DNA of 45,926 nucleotides from UMGS75 sp963648435 (GCA_963648435.1 CAVJDT010000007.1:1-45926); one strand, 5' to 3'; positions 15,526-25,800 are shown, counted from the first letter of the stretch. Notes: generated by a model not told the origin, from the sequence alone. Program-made: numbers and translations.

Positions 15526-17679
15526 TCCTTTTCCTACTTTTATTTCTTCACTTTCAATAATATCTTTAAATTTTCCAGCATTATATGTTAATACTACTTT
15601 TAAGGTATATACGTTATTTTCAAAATCTAATTCAGATATCATTTGACTACTAGTTTTGCTGGATAATGTATATGACTTATCATTGCAAATTAATTCTGCT
15701 TTTGTTACAACATCGTCATCATCAGTGTAAATCACTTGTACAATCATTGAGGTTGCACGAAGACTTGCAACTTTTATTTTAACAGTTGGAAGTTGATAAG
15801 CTAAAGTAGTAAACGATCTTGTTTCTGTATTATAATATACATTTCCAGTTGATGGTTCTACAACTGTATATTTAATGGTTGCTTCATAGCGATTTTCACT
15901 AACTAACCCTTCAATCAATAATTCATCAGCCGACCCCATTTGATATTCATTGCCATCTATTTCGATGATTACATCTTGAATCCATGATGACTGTTCAGTT
16001 TCTCTTTTTACTGCTTTTACAGTTGTTTTGTTAATTTCTGTAAATACAATACCACTGTCTGGAATTTCAAATGGTTTTGTTTTAGTTGGAACAGAATATG
16101 ATACATTTTCATATTCACCTGTTTTTTCATTATACATATCAAATGTATACGTTACATTATATTCAGTATCTTCTTTTAATCCATCTATTGTTAGTTTATC
16201 ACCAGTCATTGAGTGTTGTTTTCCATCAACTGTAATAACCATATTTTTAACTAATTTACTATTTTCATTTTCTTCTTTTATTATTTCAATGGTTGTTCTA
16301 GTATTTTTAGCCGTATTAACCTTATAGCCTGGGTCTCTTACTACAAATAATAAGCCATTAAAATTAGCACGTGTAGAGCCATCTTTTGGGGTATTAACAA
16401 TATCAAAAGTGCCAAATGAATTTCTAAGTGTTGCACTAACCGAACCTCCACCATCTTGTTGATAAGCTTCTACAACTCCTAATGATTTTAATAATGCATT
16501 AGATTCATCTTGAGTCATACCATGATATTTGCCTTCTTTTTTATCAATGGTTACAAGTACATATGTGCCATCAGCTTTTTTTCCAAAAATAGAACGACTA
16601 TATACTTGTGTATCATATGTAGCACCTTTAGCCGCTTCAACATCAACATCATTTTTTCTTTGTGTGCAGTGGAATCCAATTGAAAGTTCCACATTATTCA
16701 TTTCTTCATTTTCATAAGCTGTTTGTACTATTATTTTTTGACCAGTACTTAAGGCGTTTATAACTTGTTGATTGGTAGTTTCAATTGCAAATTGGCCTTT
16801 ATCAACCACGCATGTTTTTGGTACATCATCAATGGTTCCTCGTCCAAATCCTGCATATGTATCTATAACTCCATATTCTGGGGCATTACTTACATAGGCA
16901 AGTTCAGCGTTACTTACATAATAAACATTATTACCCGTTACTTCAAATGTTATATGAGAAGTTGCATCAGCTTTTATTACTTTTTCAACTGCCATCCACA
17001 CTGTTGTTTCATTTGTACCAGGTTCAGCATTAAATTTGTCAACTTTATATTCTCCGGTTATTTTATTATTTTCATCTAATGTATATAAATAGTATCCTTT
17101 TATAGCTGATTCATATATAAATGGATTTTCAGGGTCATTTGTTACGCCAACATAATTACCTGTAACGCCTGCTAAACCATACGCAAATCTTCTTTCACCA
17201 TCCATAATTAATGGGTAAAATGGGGCTGGAAACATTGGAACATTATTAATGTATTGAGCATATACCGCATATTGGTCAGCATTTATACCCCCAAGAACAA
17301 TCCAACCAGGATGAGTTTCTTCATAGTTTTTTGCAACAACATCTAATGTAGCTTTTTTATAACCATATGTACTATCTTGGCATGCCCAGTTAACAAGTTT
17401 AGAATACACTCCATCAGTTTTCATACTAAAAACATTAATTTGTTGGTCATTGTTATATGTAACTGCCTTAGTATTACCTAACATATGAGTATATGTCATG
17501 CCATATAAATACTGAGAAGTAATTTCTGAAGGTGTCCAACTACCTTTTCCGTTTTCACTAACAGTTTCTGAATAATTTTCACTTGCATTAATATTAGTTT
17601 TTGTTATAAAACCCATTAAACTAATAATACATAAACTTAATGTAAAGACAAACATTATTCTTTTCAAGTTCTTTTTCAT
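15202..17679 (-). CDS. Secreted, membrane-anchored phosphodiester glycosidase (NAGPA domain) protein, paralogue B
   Basis: A signal peptide (MKKNLKRIMFVFTLSLCIIS...) starts the 825-residue product; a longer frame exists, but AAAGGAG lies before this ATG. Residues ~45-450 match the NAGPA/phosphodiester glycosidase fold (families hydrolysing sugar-phosphodiester bonds): LGGINADQY near 129-137, FYPLIMDGERRFAYG near 154-168 and the DGGGS motif at 409-413. Then come about three fibronectin-III-like units with repeated elements such as DGLKEDTEYNVTYTFD, then a Listeria-Bacteroides (InlB-type) repeat with YNLDGGKLENEV and GYEFVGWYYND, and last a Gly-Gly-Cys (Cys798), a hydrophobic helix and Arg-Lys-Lys-Lys. 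It is predicted to be held on the cell surface. The substrate is unknown; cell-wall or capsular glycan is a guess. It has its own promoter and terminator. Confidence 0.8.
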   Translation of the reverse strand: MKKNLKRIMFVFTLSLCIISLMGFITKTNINASENYSETVSENGKGSWTPSEITSQYLYGMTYTHMLGNTKAVTYNNDQQINVFSMKTDGVYSKLVNWACQDSTYGYKKATLDVVAKNYEETHPGWIVLGGINADQYAVYAQYINNVPMFPAPFYPLIMDGERRFAYGLAGVTGNYVGVTNDPENPFIYESAIKGYYLYTLDENNKITGEYKVDKFNAEPGTNETTVWMAVEKVIKADATSHITFEVTGNNVYYVSNAELAYVSNAPEYGVIDTYAGFGRGTIDDVPKTCVVDKGQFAIETTNQQVINALSTGQKIIVQTAYENEEMNNVELSIGFHCTQRKNDVDVEAAKGATYDTQVYSRSIFGKKADGTYVLVTIDKKEGKYHGMTQDESNALLKSLGVVEAYQQDGGGSVSATLRNSFGTFDIVNTPKDGSTRANFNGLLFVVRDPGYKVNTAKNTRTTIEIIKEENENSKLVKNMVITVDGKQHSMTGDKLTIDGLKEDTEYNVTYTFDMYNEKTGEYENVSYSVPTKTKPFEIPDSGIVFTEINKTTVKAVKRETEQSSWIQDVIIEIDGNEYQMGSADELLIEGLVSENRYEATIKYTVVEPSTGNVYYNTETRSFTTLAYQLPTVKIKVASLRATSMIVQVIYTDDDDVVTKAELICNDKSYTLSSKTSSQMISELDFENNVYTLKVVLTYNAGKFKDIIESEEIKVGKGTVTEIKHSITYNLDGGKLENEVTEYVEGKGLSTLPTPTKEGYEFVGWYYNDTKVTEISKNLTEDIVLSAKWKEIKKKGGCNLTAVSSYLVTFIVTLSGLVIVLRKKK

Positions 17680-17704
17680 ATAAATATATTCTCCTTTTGA
17701 CATT

Positions 17705-17733
17705 ATTTTAACATATATTATTTATTTATGCAA
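17705..17733 (-). promoter_or_regulatory. Promoter of surface-protein gene B
   Basis: TTGCAT and TAAAAT are 17 bases apart on the minus strand, just after the terminator of paralogue A and about 25 bases before the chosen start of B. The two paralogues are therefore probably separate transcripts. Confidence 0.65.
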
Positions 17734-17737
17734 GAAG

Positions 17738-17779
17738 AAAAAAAGAAAAGTATATATATGGTTACCCACATACATACTT
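17738..17779 (-). terminator. Terminator of surface-protein gene A
   Basis: Same 14-bp stem and GTAA loop as the terminator at 15157-15193, here followed on the minus strand by CTTTTCTTTTTTTC. It lies within or at the edge of repeat copy 2. Confidence 0.85.
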
Positions 17780-18111
17780 TTTCCATATTATTTTTTCTTT
17801 CTAAGTACGATTACTAATCCACTTAATGTTACGATGAATGTTACTAAATAGCTGCTTACAGCTGTTAAGTTACATCCTCCTTTTTTCTTTATTTCTTTCC
17901 ATTTAGCACTTAAGACGATATCTTCAGTTAAATTCTTAGATATCTCTGTTACTTTAGTATCATTATAATACCAGCCAACAAATTCATATCCTTCTTTAGT
18001 TGGAGTAGGAAGAGTTGATAGGCCTTTTCCTTCAACATATTCAGTAACTTCGTTTTCAAGTTTTCCACCATCTAGGTTATAAGTAATACTATGTTTGATT
18101 TCTGTTACAGT
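17747..18111. repeat. 365-bp exact direct repeat, copy 2
   Basis: Second copy of the 3'-end cassette described at 15161-15525. Here it supplies the C-terminal anchor and terminator of paralogue A. The join is in the middle of the coding region, right after an Ala-Gly-Lys linker (Lys-Gly in the other copy), so protein domains stay in frame. Confidence 0.93.
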
Positions 18112-20256
18112 CTTACCGGCCTTAATTGGATTACTGCTTATAACAGCTTCACCTGATTCTGTACTATAAGTTATTACTATTATAAATTCATATTCTTTAC
18201 TTGTTAAATTCAAGTCATTTACAGTAATTACATTACTTTTTGATGTTAAATTTATTTTTTTATCATCATACTTAAGTTCTGCTTTTACAGCTACTTCATC
18301 ATCATCAACGTAACTATATTTAAAGATAATTTTATTTTCCATTTCTTTAGAAATAGCAAATTGTGTAATTTGAGGAATTTCATAGTTTAGTGTTGTTATA
18401 TGAATAGGAGTGGTTTCACGGTTGTAAGTCTTCTTAGTTGTAACATCACATACTTCATATTTATATACTACTTCATAATCTGTTCCTTGCAATAGATTTG
18501 TTATTTCAACGCTTGAATCAGTTAGTGGGATTTCTCTTTCGTCTATGGACACAACAACGTTTTTAATTTGTTCATTTGGTTCCATCTCTAATTTTAAGGT
18601 GTTTTTACCAATGCTTGCTACTTTTATGCTTGGAGCTGGGCCATCAAATAGTTTGGTTGTTGCTTTGACTTTTGAAGTCATAGTTTTTGATTCTTTTGTG
18701 GTTGAGCCTTCTTCTTGAATCTTTGTGACTTCATAATTAAGTTCAAATTCATATTCTTGGTTTTCTTCAAGACCTGAAATTGTAAGTTCACCATTTTCAT
18801 CAAATGTATATGTTTTATCGTTATATTTTACAATAAGTTTTTCGATTGTTGAGTTAATGCCCCCAGCTAATACTTCTTGTTTTAAGGTTATACTATTATG
18901 TGTTGTTTCTTTTACACTTACTTGAGGGTCTCTTACAACAAATAATAAGCCAACCATATTAGCACGTACACCATCTCTTACATAGTTACTAATTACAAAT
19001 TCACCATCTTCATTACGGTAAATACTTGTAACTGAACCACCACCATCCATTTGATAAGCTTCTGTAACTCCGTAATGTTTTAATGCGGCATTACATTCAT
19101 CAAAATTCAAACCAGCATATCTTACAGTTGCATCATTAGGATCATTAGCAACATCGGCTGTAAATAACACATATGTACCATCTGCTTTTTTACCAATGAT
19201 TGCTCTACTATATCTTGGACCATCATAAGCAGAATGTACTAAAGGATAGTCTACATCATTCATACGATGTACAGAGTGGAAACCAATAGAAGCATCTACT
19301 TTATTAAGGGCTTCACTTTCAAATTCAGCATCTACAATTATTCTTTTTCCTTCGCCTAAGGCTTTAATAACTTCTGCATTTGTTGTTTCAATTGCAAATT
19401 GATTAGATCTTAAAATAACTGAGTTTGTTACTTTTGATATTGTTCCTTTACCAAATAATGAATTAACACCATTAGTGTAAGTAGCTGAGTTATTCATATA
19501 TGCAAGTTCAGGTTCTTCAACCACATATACATTATTAGTTGTAGTAATGCTTTGTTCTACATATTTGTCAGCTTGAGATATTGACATATATGTTGACCAA
19601 GCTGTTGTTTCGTTTGTTCCTGGAGCTTCATTAATTTTATCAATATCAAATTTAGCAATTACATTTTTATATTCGTCAACAATTGATAATACAAAACATC
19701 TTACATTGCTTGCGGGGACAAGTGAGTTTTCAGAACCATCATTTGCAAATCCAACATGCATAAAACTTGAATTTTGAACAGTAATTGGAATTCTTGATTC
19801 TCCATCCATAATTAGTGGATAATATGTTTGTGGATAGAAATGAGATGAACCGGCAGCAAGGTCACTTCCAAACCCAGTGGTATATTGGTCACCATTAATA
19901 CCGCCAATAACAAGCCATCCAGGATGTTTTTCTTCATAATCTTTTGCAATAACATCTAGAGTTTGTCTTGTATACTTTTTGCCTCCGCTTGTTACAGACC
20001 AACTAACTAGCTTAGATGAATATCCATCTGTTTTCATTGCTAGAACATTGATGTGTTGTGGATTATTGCCATTAGCTTTTCCCCATACACTTGAGTGTTG
20101 CATTCCATAAACATTAATTTCTTCGGACTTTGATGGTGTCCATGAACCATTTCCGTTATCGCTTGTTGTCGCTGTTGCCATCATTTTAAATGAAAGAACG
20201 CTAACTAAGCATAACATGCACATTACAAAAAATAAAATTTTCTTAGTTTTTTTCAT
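17788..20256 (-). CDS. Secreted, membrane-anchored phosphodiester glycosidase (NAGPA domain) protein, paralogue A
   Basis: The 822-residue product starts with a signal peptide (MKKTKKILFFVMCMLCLVSV) and has the same layout as paralogue B: a NAGPA-type domain with IGGINGDQYT at 118-126, YPLIMDGESRIPI near 146-158 and QMDGGGSVT with DGGGS at 404-408, then fibronectin-like repeats, a Listeria-Bacteroides repeat and the GGC (Cys795) - helix - RKKK tail. Full-length similarity to B is clear but moderate except for the identical last ~108 residues. It begins 14 bases after the glycosyltransferase stop behind GGGAGGAG, so the two are probably co-transcribed, which hints at a role in a surface glycan. 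An exact enzymatic substrate cannot be deduced. Confidence 0.8.
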   Translation of the reverse strand: MKKTKKILFFVMCMLCLVSVLSFKMMATATTSDNGNGSWTPSKSEEINVYGMQHSSVWGKANGNNPQHINVLAMKTDGYSSKLVSWSVTSGGKKYTRQTLDVIAKDYEEKHPGWLVIGGINGDQYTTGFGSDLAAGSSHFYPQTYYPLIMDGESRIPITVQNSSFMHVGFANDGSENSLVPASNVRCFVLSIVDEYKNVIAKFDIDKINEAPGTNETTAWSTYMSISQADKYVEQSITTTNNVYVVEEPELAYMNNSATYTNGVNSLFGKGTISKVTNSVILRSNQFAIETTNAEVIKALGEGKRIIVDAEFESEALNKVDASIGFHSVHRMNDVDYPLVHSAYDGPRYSRAIIGKKADGTYVLFTADVANDPNDATVRYAGLNFDECNAALKHYGVTEAYQMDGGGSVTSIYRNEDGEFVISNYVRDGVRANMVGLLFVVRDPQVSVKETTHNSITLKQEVLAGGINSTIEKLIVKYNDKTYTFDENGELTISGLEENQEYEFELNYEVTKIQEEGSTTKESKTMTSKVKATTKLFDGPAPSIKVASIGKNTLKLEMEPNEQIKNVVVSIDEREIPLTDSSVEITNLLQGTDYEVVYKYEVCDVTTKKTYNRETTPIHITTLNYEIPQITQFAISKEMENKIIFKYSYVDDDEVAVKAELKYDDKKINLTSKSNVITVNDLNLTSKEYEFIIVITYSTESGEAVISSNPIKAGKTVTEIKHSITYNLDGGKLENEVTEYVEGKGLSTLPTPTKEGYEFVGWYYNDTKVTEISKNLTEDIVLSAKWKEIKKKGGCNLTAVSSYLVTFIVTLSGLVIVLRKKK

Positions 20257-20270
20257 TCTTTTTCTCCTCC

Positions 20271-21161
20271 CTAGTATTTTATTTCTTTTTTCCCATATTG
20301 TATTTGTCCTACAATCCCACGTTTATAATCGTCTTTTGCTTTTTCAAACATAACAAGTTTATCCCGATATCCTTTATCGCGCCATTTCATTTCGTGTCTT
20401 TCCGCCTTGGCGAGTTTTTTATCAAGTTTTACATAATATGGATCTAACTTTTTATATTCTTCCCACAAATATAAACGATTACGATATTCATAATATATAT
20501 CTAATGGATCTTTATCATATGTCGATACTGTAGTAAATCCTATCTTTTTTTCAATAATACGATAATTAATATTTCTTAAAACTTCATTATTGAAAAGTAA
20601 TATTTTATATCCTGCAAGTCTAGCTCTTATACAATATTCATAATCAAATGTTGATTGATAATATTCAAGTTTAAAACCTTTTAGGATAGTATATATATTA
20701 ACATTAACAAAAGTACCTATTAATTTACATCCTCCCATCACATATCTTGTTTTTTCGGCTTTTCTTTCGTGTAGTTGGCAACCATATAGAGGGGTTGGTG
20801 TATATATAGCAATATCAGGATCTGGATGTTCGATTATATATTTTTTTATCGTTGCAAAAACATCTTCCTCATAATAATACCCAAGTTCAAGTATAACATT
20901 ATAATCTGTTTTTACTTCTTCAGCATGTTTCATCATCCGATCATAATTGGAAGCTTCGCCTAAATCTGAACAATTTACATACTCTATATTTTCATATCTC
21001 GCAAGTTCATCAAAGAATTTATCTAATCCATATTTGGTTACATTATATATATATAACCTATCTATACTATTAATATATGAACTAATATTTTTAGTATATT
21101 CTCTTATTTCTTCTTCATTTTCTATGTTTTTGGTTATCAGTAAACTAACTATTATCTTCAT
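20271..21161 (-). CDS. Glycosyltransferase, family-2-like (rhamnosyltransferase type)
   Basis: The 296-residue soluble protein has a Rossmann-like start (MKIIVSLLITKN), a region with DYNVILELGYYYEEDVFATI in the position of the DxD-containing nucleotide-sugar site, and the segment FDYEYCIRARLAGYKILLFNNEVLRNI, which resembles the acceptor-side D(Y/T)E-x-C-x-RAR motif of family-2 rhamnosyltransferase-like enzymes. The classical DxD is not evident (LELG instead), so the enzyme may be divergent. The C terminus is a long, charged, probably helical tail. It heads an operon with surface protein A and has its own promoter. Confidence 0.7.
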   Translation of the reverse strand: MKIIVSLLITKNIENEEEIREYTKNISSYINSIDRLYIYNVTKYGLDKFFDELARYENIEYVNCSDLGEASNYDRMMKHAEEVKTDYNVILELGYYYEEDVFATIKKYIIEHPDPDIAIYTPTPLYGCQLHERKAEKTRYVMGGCKLIGTFVNVNIYTILKGFKLEYYQSTFDYEYCIRARLAGYKILLFNNEVLRNINYRIIEKKIGFTTVSTYDKDPLDIYYEYRNRLYLWEEYKKLDPYYVKLDKKLAKAERHEMKWRDKGYRDKLVMFEKAKDDYKRGIVGQIQYGKKEIKY

Positions 21162-21180
21162 ATTTACATCCTTTTCTATT

Positions 21181-21209
21181 AGTATATCATTTTATTAAAA
21201 ATATTTCAA
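21181..21209 (-). promoter_or_regulatory. Promoter of the glycosyltransferase-surface protein operon
   Basis: TTGAAA and TATACT with a 17-base spacer lie on the minus strand, directly after the fba terminator and about 20 bases before the start codon. Each hexamer differs from consensus at one position. Confidence 0.75.
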
Positions 21210-21210
21210 G

Positions 21211-21248
21211 AAAAAAATGAATCTATCTTTCGACAAATTCATTTTTTT
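21211..21248 (-). terminator. Terminator after fba
   Basis: A 12-bp stem (AAAAAAATGAAT with ATTCATTTTTTT) with an inner TGTC-GAAA-GATA hairpin ends in a T run on the minus strand. Because the stem itself has A and T arms, it would also stop plus-strand transcription. Confidence 0.85.
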
Positions 21249-21257
21249 TACTTTTAA

Positions 21258-22118
21258 TTAATTTTTATTAGCTGTACCAAAAACATTAATCTTTTCGTTA
21301 ACTGCAGCCGCAATTCCTTTTGAAGCGGGGCCTAAAATCTTACGAGGGTCATATACTTTTGCGTTCTTTTCATCAGCTAAAAATTCTCTTAGAAGTTTAT
21401 TGAATGCAAGTTGGCATTCTGTATTAACGTTGATTTTGCATGTTCCACAAGCAATTGCTCTTCTAATTTTATCATCTGGAATTCCTGTTCCGCCATGTAA
21501 TACTAATGGTTTATCGGTTGCTTTTCCAATTGCTTCCATTTCAACAAATCCAAGCACTGGTTCACCTTGATAAGGGCCATGAACAGAACCTAAAGCTGGG
21601 GCTAAAGCATCTACATCTGCTTCTTTTACTAAACGAACACATTCATTTAAATCTGCATATTTAATACCGCCAATAACGCCATCTTCATTTCCGCCTACAG
21701 TACCTACTTCAGCTTCAACACTTACACCTCTAGCGTGAGCGTAATCAACAACTTCTTTTGTCATTTTAATATTTTCATCAATAGGGTGATGAGAACCATC
21801 AATCATAACAGATGTAAAACCAGCATCAATTGCCTTTTTACAACTTTCAAATGACGATCCATGGTCTAGGTGAATTGCGACATCAACAGTAATACCTAAA
21901 TCTTTTACTAATCCTTTAACCATTCCTACAACTACATCAAATCCACCCATATATTTTCCAGCGCCTTCAGATACACCTAAAATAACTGGTGAATTGTTGC
22001 TTTGTGCTGTTTCTAAGATTGTTTTAGTCCATTCAAGATTATTGATATTGAATTGGCCAACAGCATATTTTCCTTCTCTTGCTTTGTTTAACATATTTAC
22101 CATATTTACTAGTGGCAT
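21258..22118 (-). CDS. fba: Fructose-1,6-bisphosphate aldolase, class II
   Basis: Cleaves fructose-1,6-bisphosphate in glycolysis using zinc. Catalytic Asp85 and zinc ligand His86 are in HLDHGSS, the second and third ligands are His180 (SVHGPY) and His208 (LHGGTG), and EAEVGTVGG is the conserved active-site strand. The 286-residue length fits the short Gram-positive class IIA/B form. It is a single-gene unit with its own promoter and terminator, as expected for a highly expressed glycolytic gene. Confidence 0.97.
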   Translation of the reverse strand: MPLVNMVNMLNKAREGKYAVGQFNINNLEWTKTILETAQSNNSPVILGVSEGAGKYMGGFDVVVGMVKGLVKDLGITVDVAIHLDHGSSFESCKKAIDAGFTSVMIDGSHHPIDENIKMTKEVVDYAHARGVSVEAEVGTVGGNEDGVIGGIKYADLNECVRLVKEADVDALAPALGSVHGPYQGEPVLGFVEMEAIGKATDKPLVLHGGTGIPDDKIRRAIACGTCKINVNTECQLAFNKLLREFLADEKNAKVYDPRKILGPASKGIAAAVNEKINVFGTANKN

Positions 22119-22160
22119 AATTTTTCCTCCATTTTTTATTTATATTTTGAATTCTTTATG

Positions 22161-22189
22161 ATTATAGCACATTTTTTTTAAAATTACAA
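22161..22189 (-). promoter_or_regulatory. Promoter of fba
   Basis: TTGTAA, 17 bases, then TATAAT with an upstream TG (extended -10) on the minus strand. The -35 box directly follows the T run of the spoVT terminator. Confidence 0.8.
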
Positions 22190-22190
22190 G

Positions 22191-22219
22191 AAAAAAGTTA
22201 GTAATTGATAACTACTAAC
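22191..22219 (-). terminator. Terminator after spoVT
   Basis: A 7-bp stem GTTAGTA/TACTAAC with a nine-base loop is followed by six T residues on the minus strand, eight bases past the spoVT stop. Confidence 0.8.
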
Positions 22220-22227
22220 CTATTTTC

Positions 22228-22758
22228 TTAACTTTCTAAATATTTACTCATAAATGTCCCCGCAAATTCAGCTATTGATTTTTCTATTGATGTTATTCCT
22301 TTATCACCAAGAACAATAACACAACCTAAAATGTCTCCATATACATTAATTGGCCTTATTATCATTGGTTTATAAATTTCTAAATTATCACAGACTTCAA
22401 AATTTTCACCAAGTTCAACTATTTGAGTTTGTCTTTTATTTAGTTTTTCTTCTAGTTTCATTGATATTTTTTTACCAACTAAATTGTATTTAAAGTTGCC
22501 GGCACAAGCAATTACTCTTTCATTGTCTGTTATTATAATATCTAATTTATTAGATGTATATACACTATCAGCGAATTCTTTTACAAATTCATTCATACTT
22601 TGGACTGGAGAATATTTTTTCAACATAATTTGATCCATACCATCTATATATATTTCCAATGAATCGCCTTCTTTTATTCTCATAGTCCGTCTTAATTCTT
22701 TTGGTAATACGATTCGCCCTAAATCATCTATTCTTCTAACTACACCTGTTGCTTTCAT
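22228..22758 (-). CDS. spoVT: Stage V sporulation regulator SpoVT, AbrB-type
   Basis: SpoVT is a forespore-specific transcription regulator in Bacillus. The N-terminal swapped-hairpin AbrB domain is nearly canonical (MKATGVVRRIDDLGRIVLPK, then ELRRTMRIKEGDSLEIYID), and residues ~55-176 match the GAF-like C-terminal domain (ITDNERVIACAG, MIIRPINVYGDILGCVIVL). At 176 residues it equals the Bacillus protein in size. Its place after mfd is conserved with Bacillus. In a non-sporulating host it could act as a general AbrB-like regulator, but the two-domain form is characteristic of SpoVT. Confidence 0.93.
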   Translation of the reverse strand: MKATGVVRRIDDLGRIVLPKELRRTMRIKEGDSLEIYIDGMDQIMLKKYSPVQSMNEFVKEFADSVYTSNKLDIIITDNERVIACAGNFKYNLVGKKISMKLEEKLNKRQTQIVELGENFEVCDNLEIYKPMIIRPINVYGDILGCVIVLGDKGITSIEKSIAEFAGTFMSKYLES

Positions 22759-22805
22759 TTTTTATTCCTCCATATCTACTTTTATTATGGCAAATATGAA
22801 AGTTT

Positions 22806-25800
22806 TTATACATTAATTTGTTCTAAAAATTTAGTAAATAAATATATATAATTTTTATCTAGTTGTGAATTTTTGTATTTTACTACAACCTTATCATTGA
22901 CAAATTCAAATTTTAAACAATCAAAATCGTGATTTAACATAAAATTAAAGTTTGTTGTTACTAGTTTTTTACTTGTTTCTACATCAAAAGTAAATGATAC
23001 ATTTTCTCTTACTTCTTTAAATGATTCTACTCCTCTAGACTTTAATAAAAATTCTAGGTATTTTTCTTCCATATATAGTAAAATATCATCACTTAGTTTT
23101 CCGTATCTATCTGTATATTCTTCTACTAATGCTTTAATTTGTTCGCGTGATTTAATTTTGTTGATTGACTGGTGTATTTCTATTCTTATTTCATCATCAG
23201 AAACATATCCAGGAGATATATGTCTTGAAATATCAATATTAAACTTACGTGGGTTGCCTTCTTCTTTAACTAGTCCTTTAGCTTCATTGATGGCATCACT
23301 TAATAATTTCATATATAAATCCATGCCTATAGCATCAATATAACCTGATTGTTCATTTCCTAAGATATCACCTGCACCTCTTATGGCAAGATCTCGCATA
23401 GCAATCTTATATCCACTACCAAGTGCTGTAAACTCTTTAATTGTTTCTAGTCTTTTTTCCGCATCACTCGTTAGTACTTTTCCTTTTTCATACATAAAAT
23501 ATGCATAAGCAATACGATCGCTTCTTCCCACTCTTCCTCTTATCTGATAAAGTTGAGCGAGGCCTAAAATATCTGCTTTTTCAACTATTAGGGTGTTAGC
23601 ATTAGGAATATCTATACCTGTTTCAATGATTGTTGTACATATTAAAACATCATATTTTTTGTCTAAGAAGTCTACTAAATATTCTTCTATTTCTTCTTTC
23701 TTCATTCTTCCATGAATCATTCCTATTTTTGCTTTAGGGACTAATTCTTGAAGTTTCGCAACAATACCTTCTAATTCATTAATTCTATTTAACAAATAAA
23801 ACACTTGACCATGTCTTGCAATTTCTCTATTAATAGCTTCTCTAATAACTGATTCATTAGTTTCAAGAACAAAAGTTTGAACGGGAAGACGGTTGACAGG
23901 GGGAGTTTCAATTAATGACAAATCTTTTAAACCAGATAGTGACATTTGTAAGGTCCTAGGAATTGGGGTCGCGGTTAAAGTTAGGACATCGACCATTGAT
24001 TTCATTTGTTTTATTTTCTCTTTGTGAGTAACCCCAAATCTTTGTTCTTCATCAATAATTAGTAAACCTAAATTTTTATAAACTATTTCACTTGAAAATA
24101 AACGATGTGTTCCTATAACCACATCAACATAGCCGTTTTTAAGCCCTTCGATAACTTGTTTTTGCTTTTTTAAATCAACAAATCTATTCAGTAATTCAAC
24201 TCTAATGCCGTGTTTTTCAAGCCTATCTTTAAAAGTAAAATAGTGCTGTCGTGTTAATACTGTTGTTGGAGCAAGGTATACAACCTGTTTTCCATTATCT
24301 ACAGCTTTAAATGTTGCACGAATAGCCACTTCAGTTTTCCCAAAGCCAACATCGCCACAAATTAAACGGTCTACTGGACGAGGTCCTTCCATATCTTTCT
24401 TTACATCTTCAATGGCTTTAAGTTGGTCTTTTGTTTCTGTAAAGCCAAATTCTTTTTCAAATTCCATTTGTTCTAATGTATCTTTTTTATAAACGAAGCC
24501 TTGAAGCGTTTCTCTTTCGGCTTGAACTTTTATTAACTTTTGAGCAACATCATTAACTTTTTCTCTTATTTTATTACGTTTCTTGGTCCATTCTTTACTA
24601 TTTAAATCGTTTAATTTAGGGGTTTGGTTTTTACTACCAATATACTTTTCTAATAGATAAATGTTTTCAATAGGAATATTTACTTTACTTTCGTTTTTAT
24701 ATTGGAGAGAAAGATAATCTTTTTTTAAGCCTCGTAATTCTATTGTTTTAATACCTAGATATATACCAATTCCATAATCTTGATGCACTACATAATCACC
24801 AGGGGTTAATTCATCTTTATTGTATATTTTAGTTGTTTGTTTATAGTATCTTTGATATTTTGTGTTTTTAGATATTTTACTAGGCGCATACTCATTTGGA
24901 GTTATCACTTCAAAATTGAGTTCATAATCAATAAACCCATATGCGTTTGTTGATATCGCAACATTGATTTTTCCTTTTTTGATGACGTTGTGGTCTTCAT
25001 ATATATAGTAATGTAATTCTTTTGTTTCAAGAAGTTCTTCTATATATTCTAATTTTGTTTCATCTAAGTGAGTAATTAAATAGGTTTTTTCAAGGTTTGC
25101 CTCTATATCATCGAACATAATTTTGAGGTTATTATTATATTCAGCAACATTCGCTGTTTTTACATCAAACATTTTATTAATATATATATCATTAAGTGAT
25201 GATACAAAAGGACATGTATATATATTTTTATATGAAAGGTTTATAACTTCATCAAGAGATTTAAAAAATTGTTTATCTAATGGATATTTAAGTTCCAAAA
25301 AATAATTATATATTTCATCTTGTCTTTTCTTTTCATATGCTTTTAAATCATGATAATTTTCAAAAAAGCATAATGGTTGATCAATAAAAGATAATATGTT
25401 TTGATACTTTTCATCAATTTGAGGTAAATATAAATATAACTGTTCTAAGTTTTTATATTCTTTTAGGTTATCAACAATATTTAAAGTTTTTTCATCATTA
25501 GGATATTGTTTTAAGATTCTTTTTTCTATTTCTGGAATGTCTTGTTTTTTATAATATATATCATATAAAGGGAACACACTTACTGAATCTACTTTTTCAC
25601 TACTTAATTGAGTTTCTAGATTAATTTTTTTAATTGTTTCAATTTCGTTATCAAAAAAGTTAATTCTTATTGGTTCATCCGCGTTAATAGGATATATATC
25701 CACAATACTTCCTCTAACGCTAAACGTTCCAAGGTCTGTTGTTAGGGCAGTTTTTTTATATCCTCTTATTATTAAATCTTCCGTAATTTGATTTATTTCT

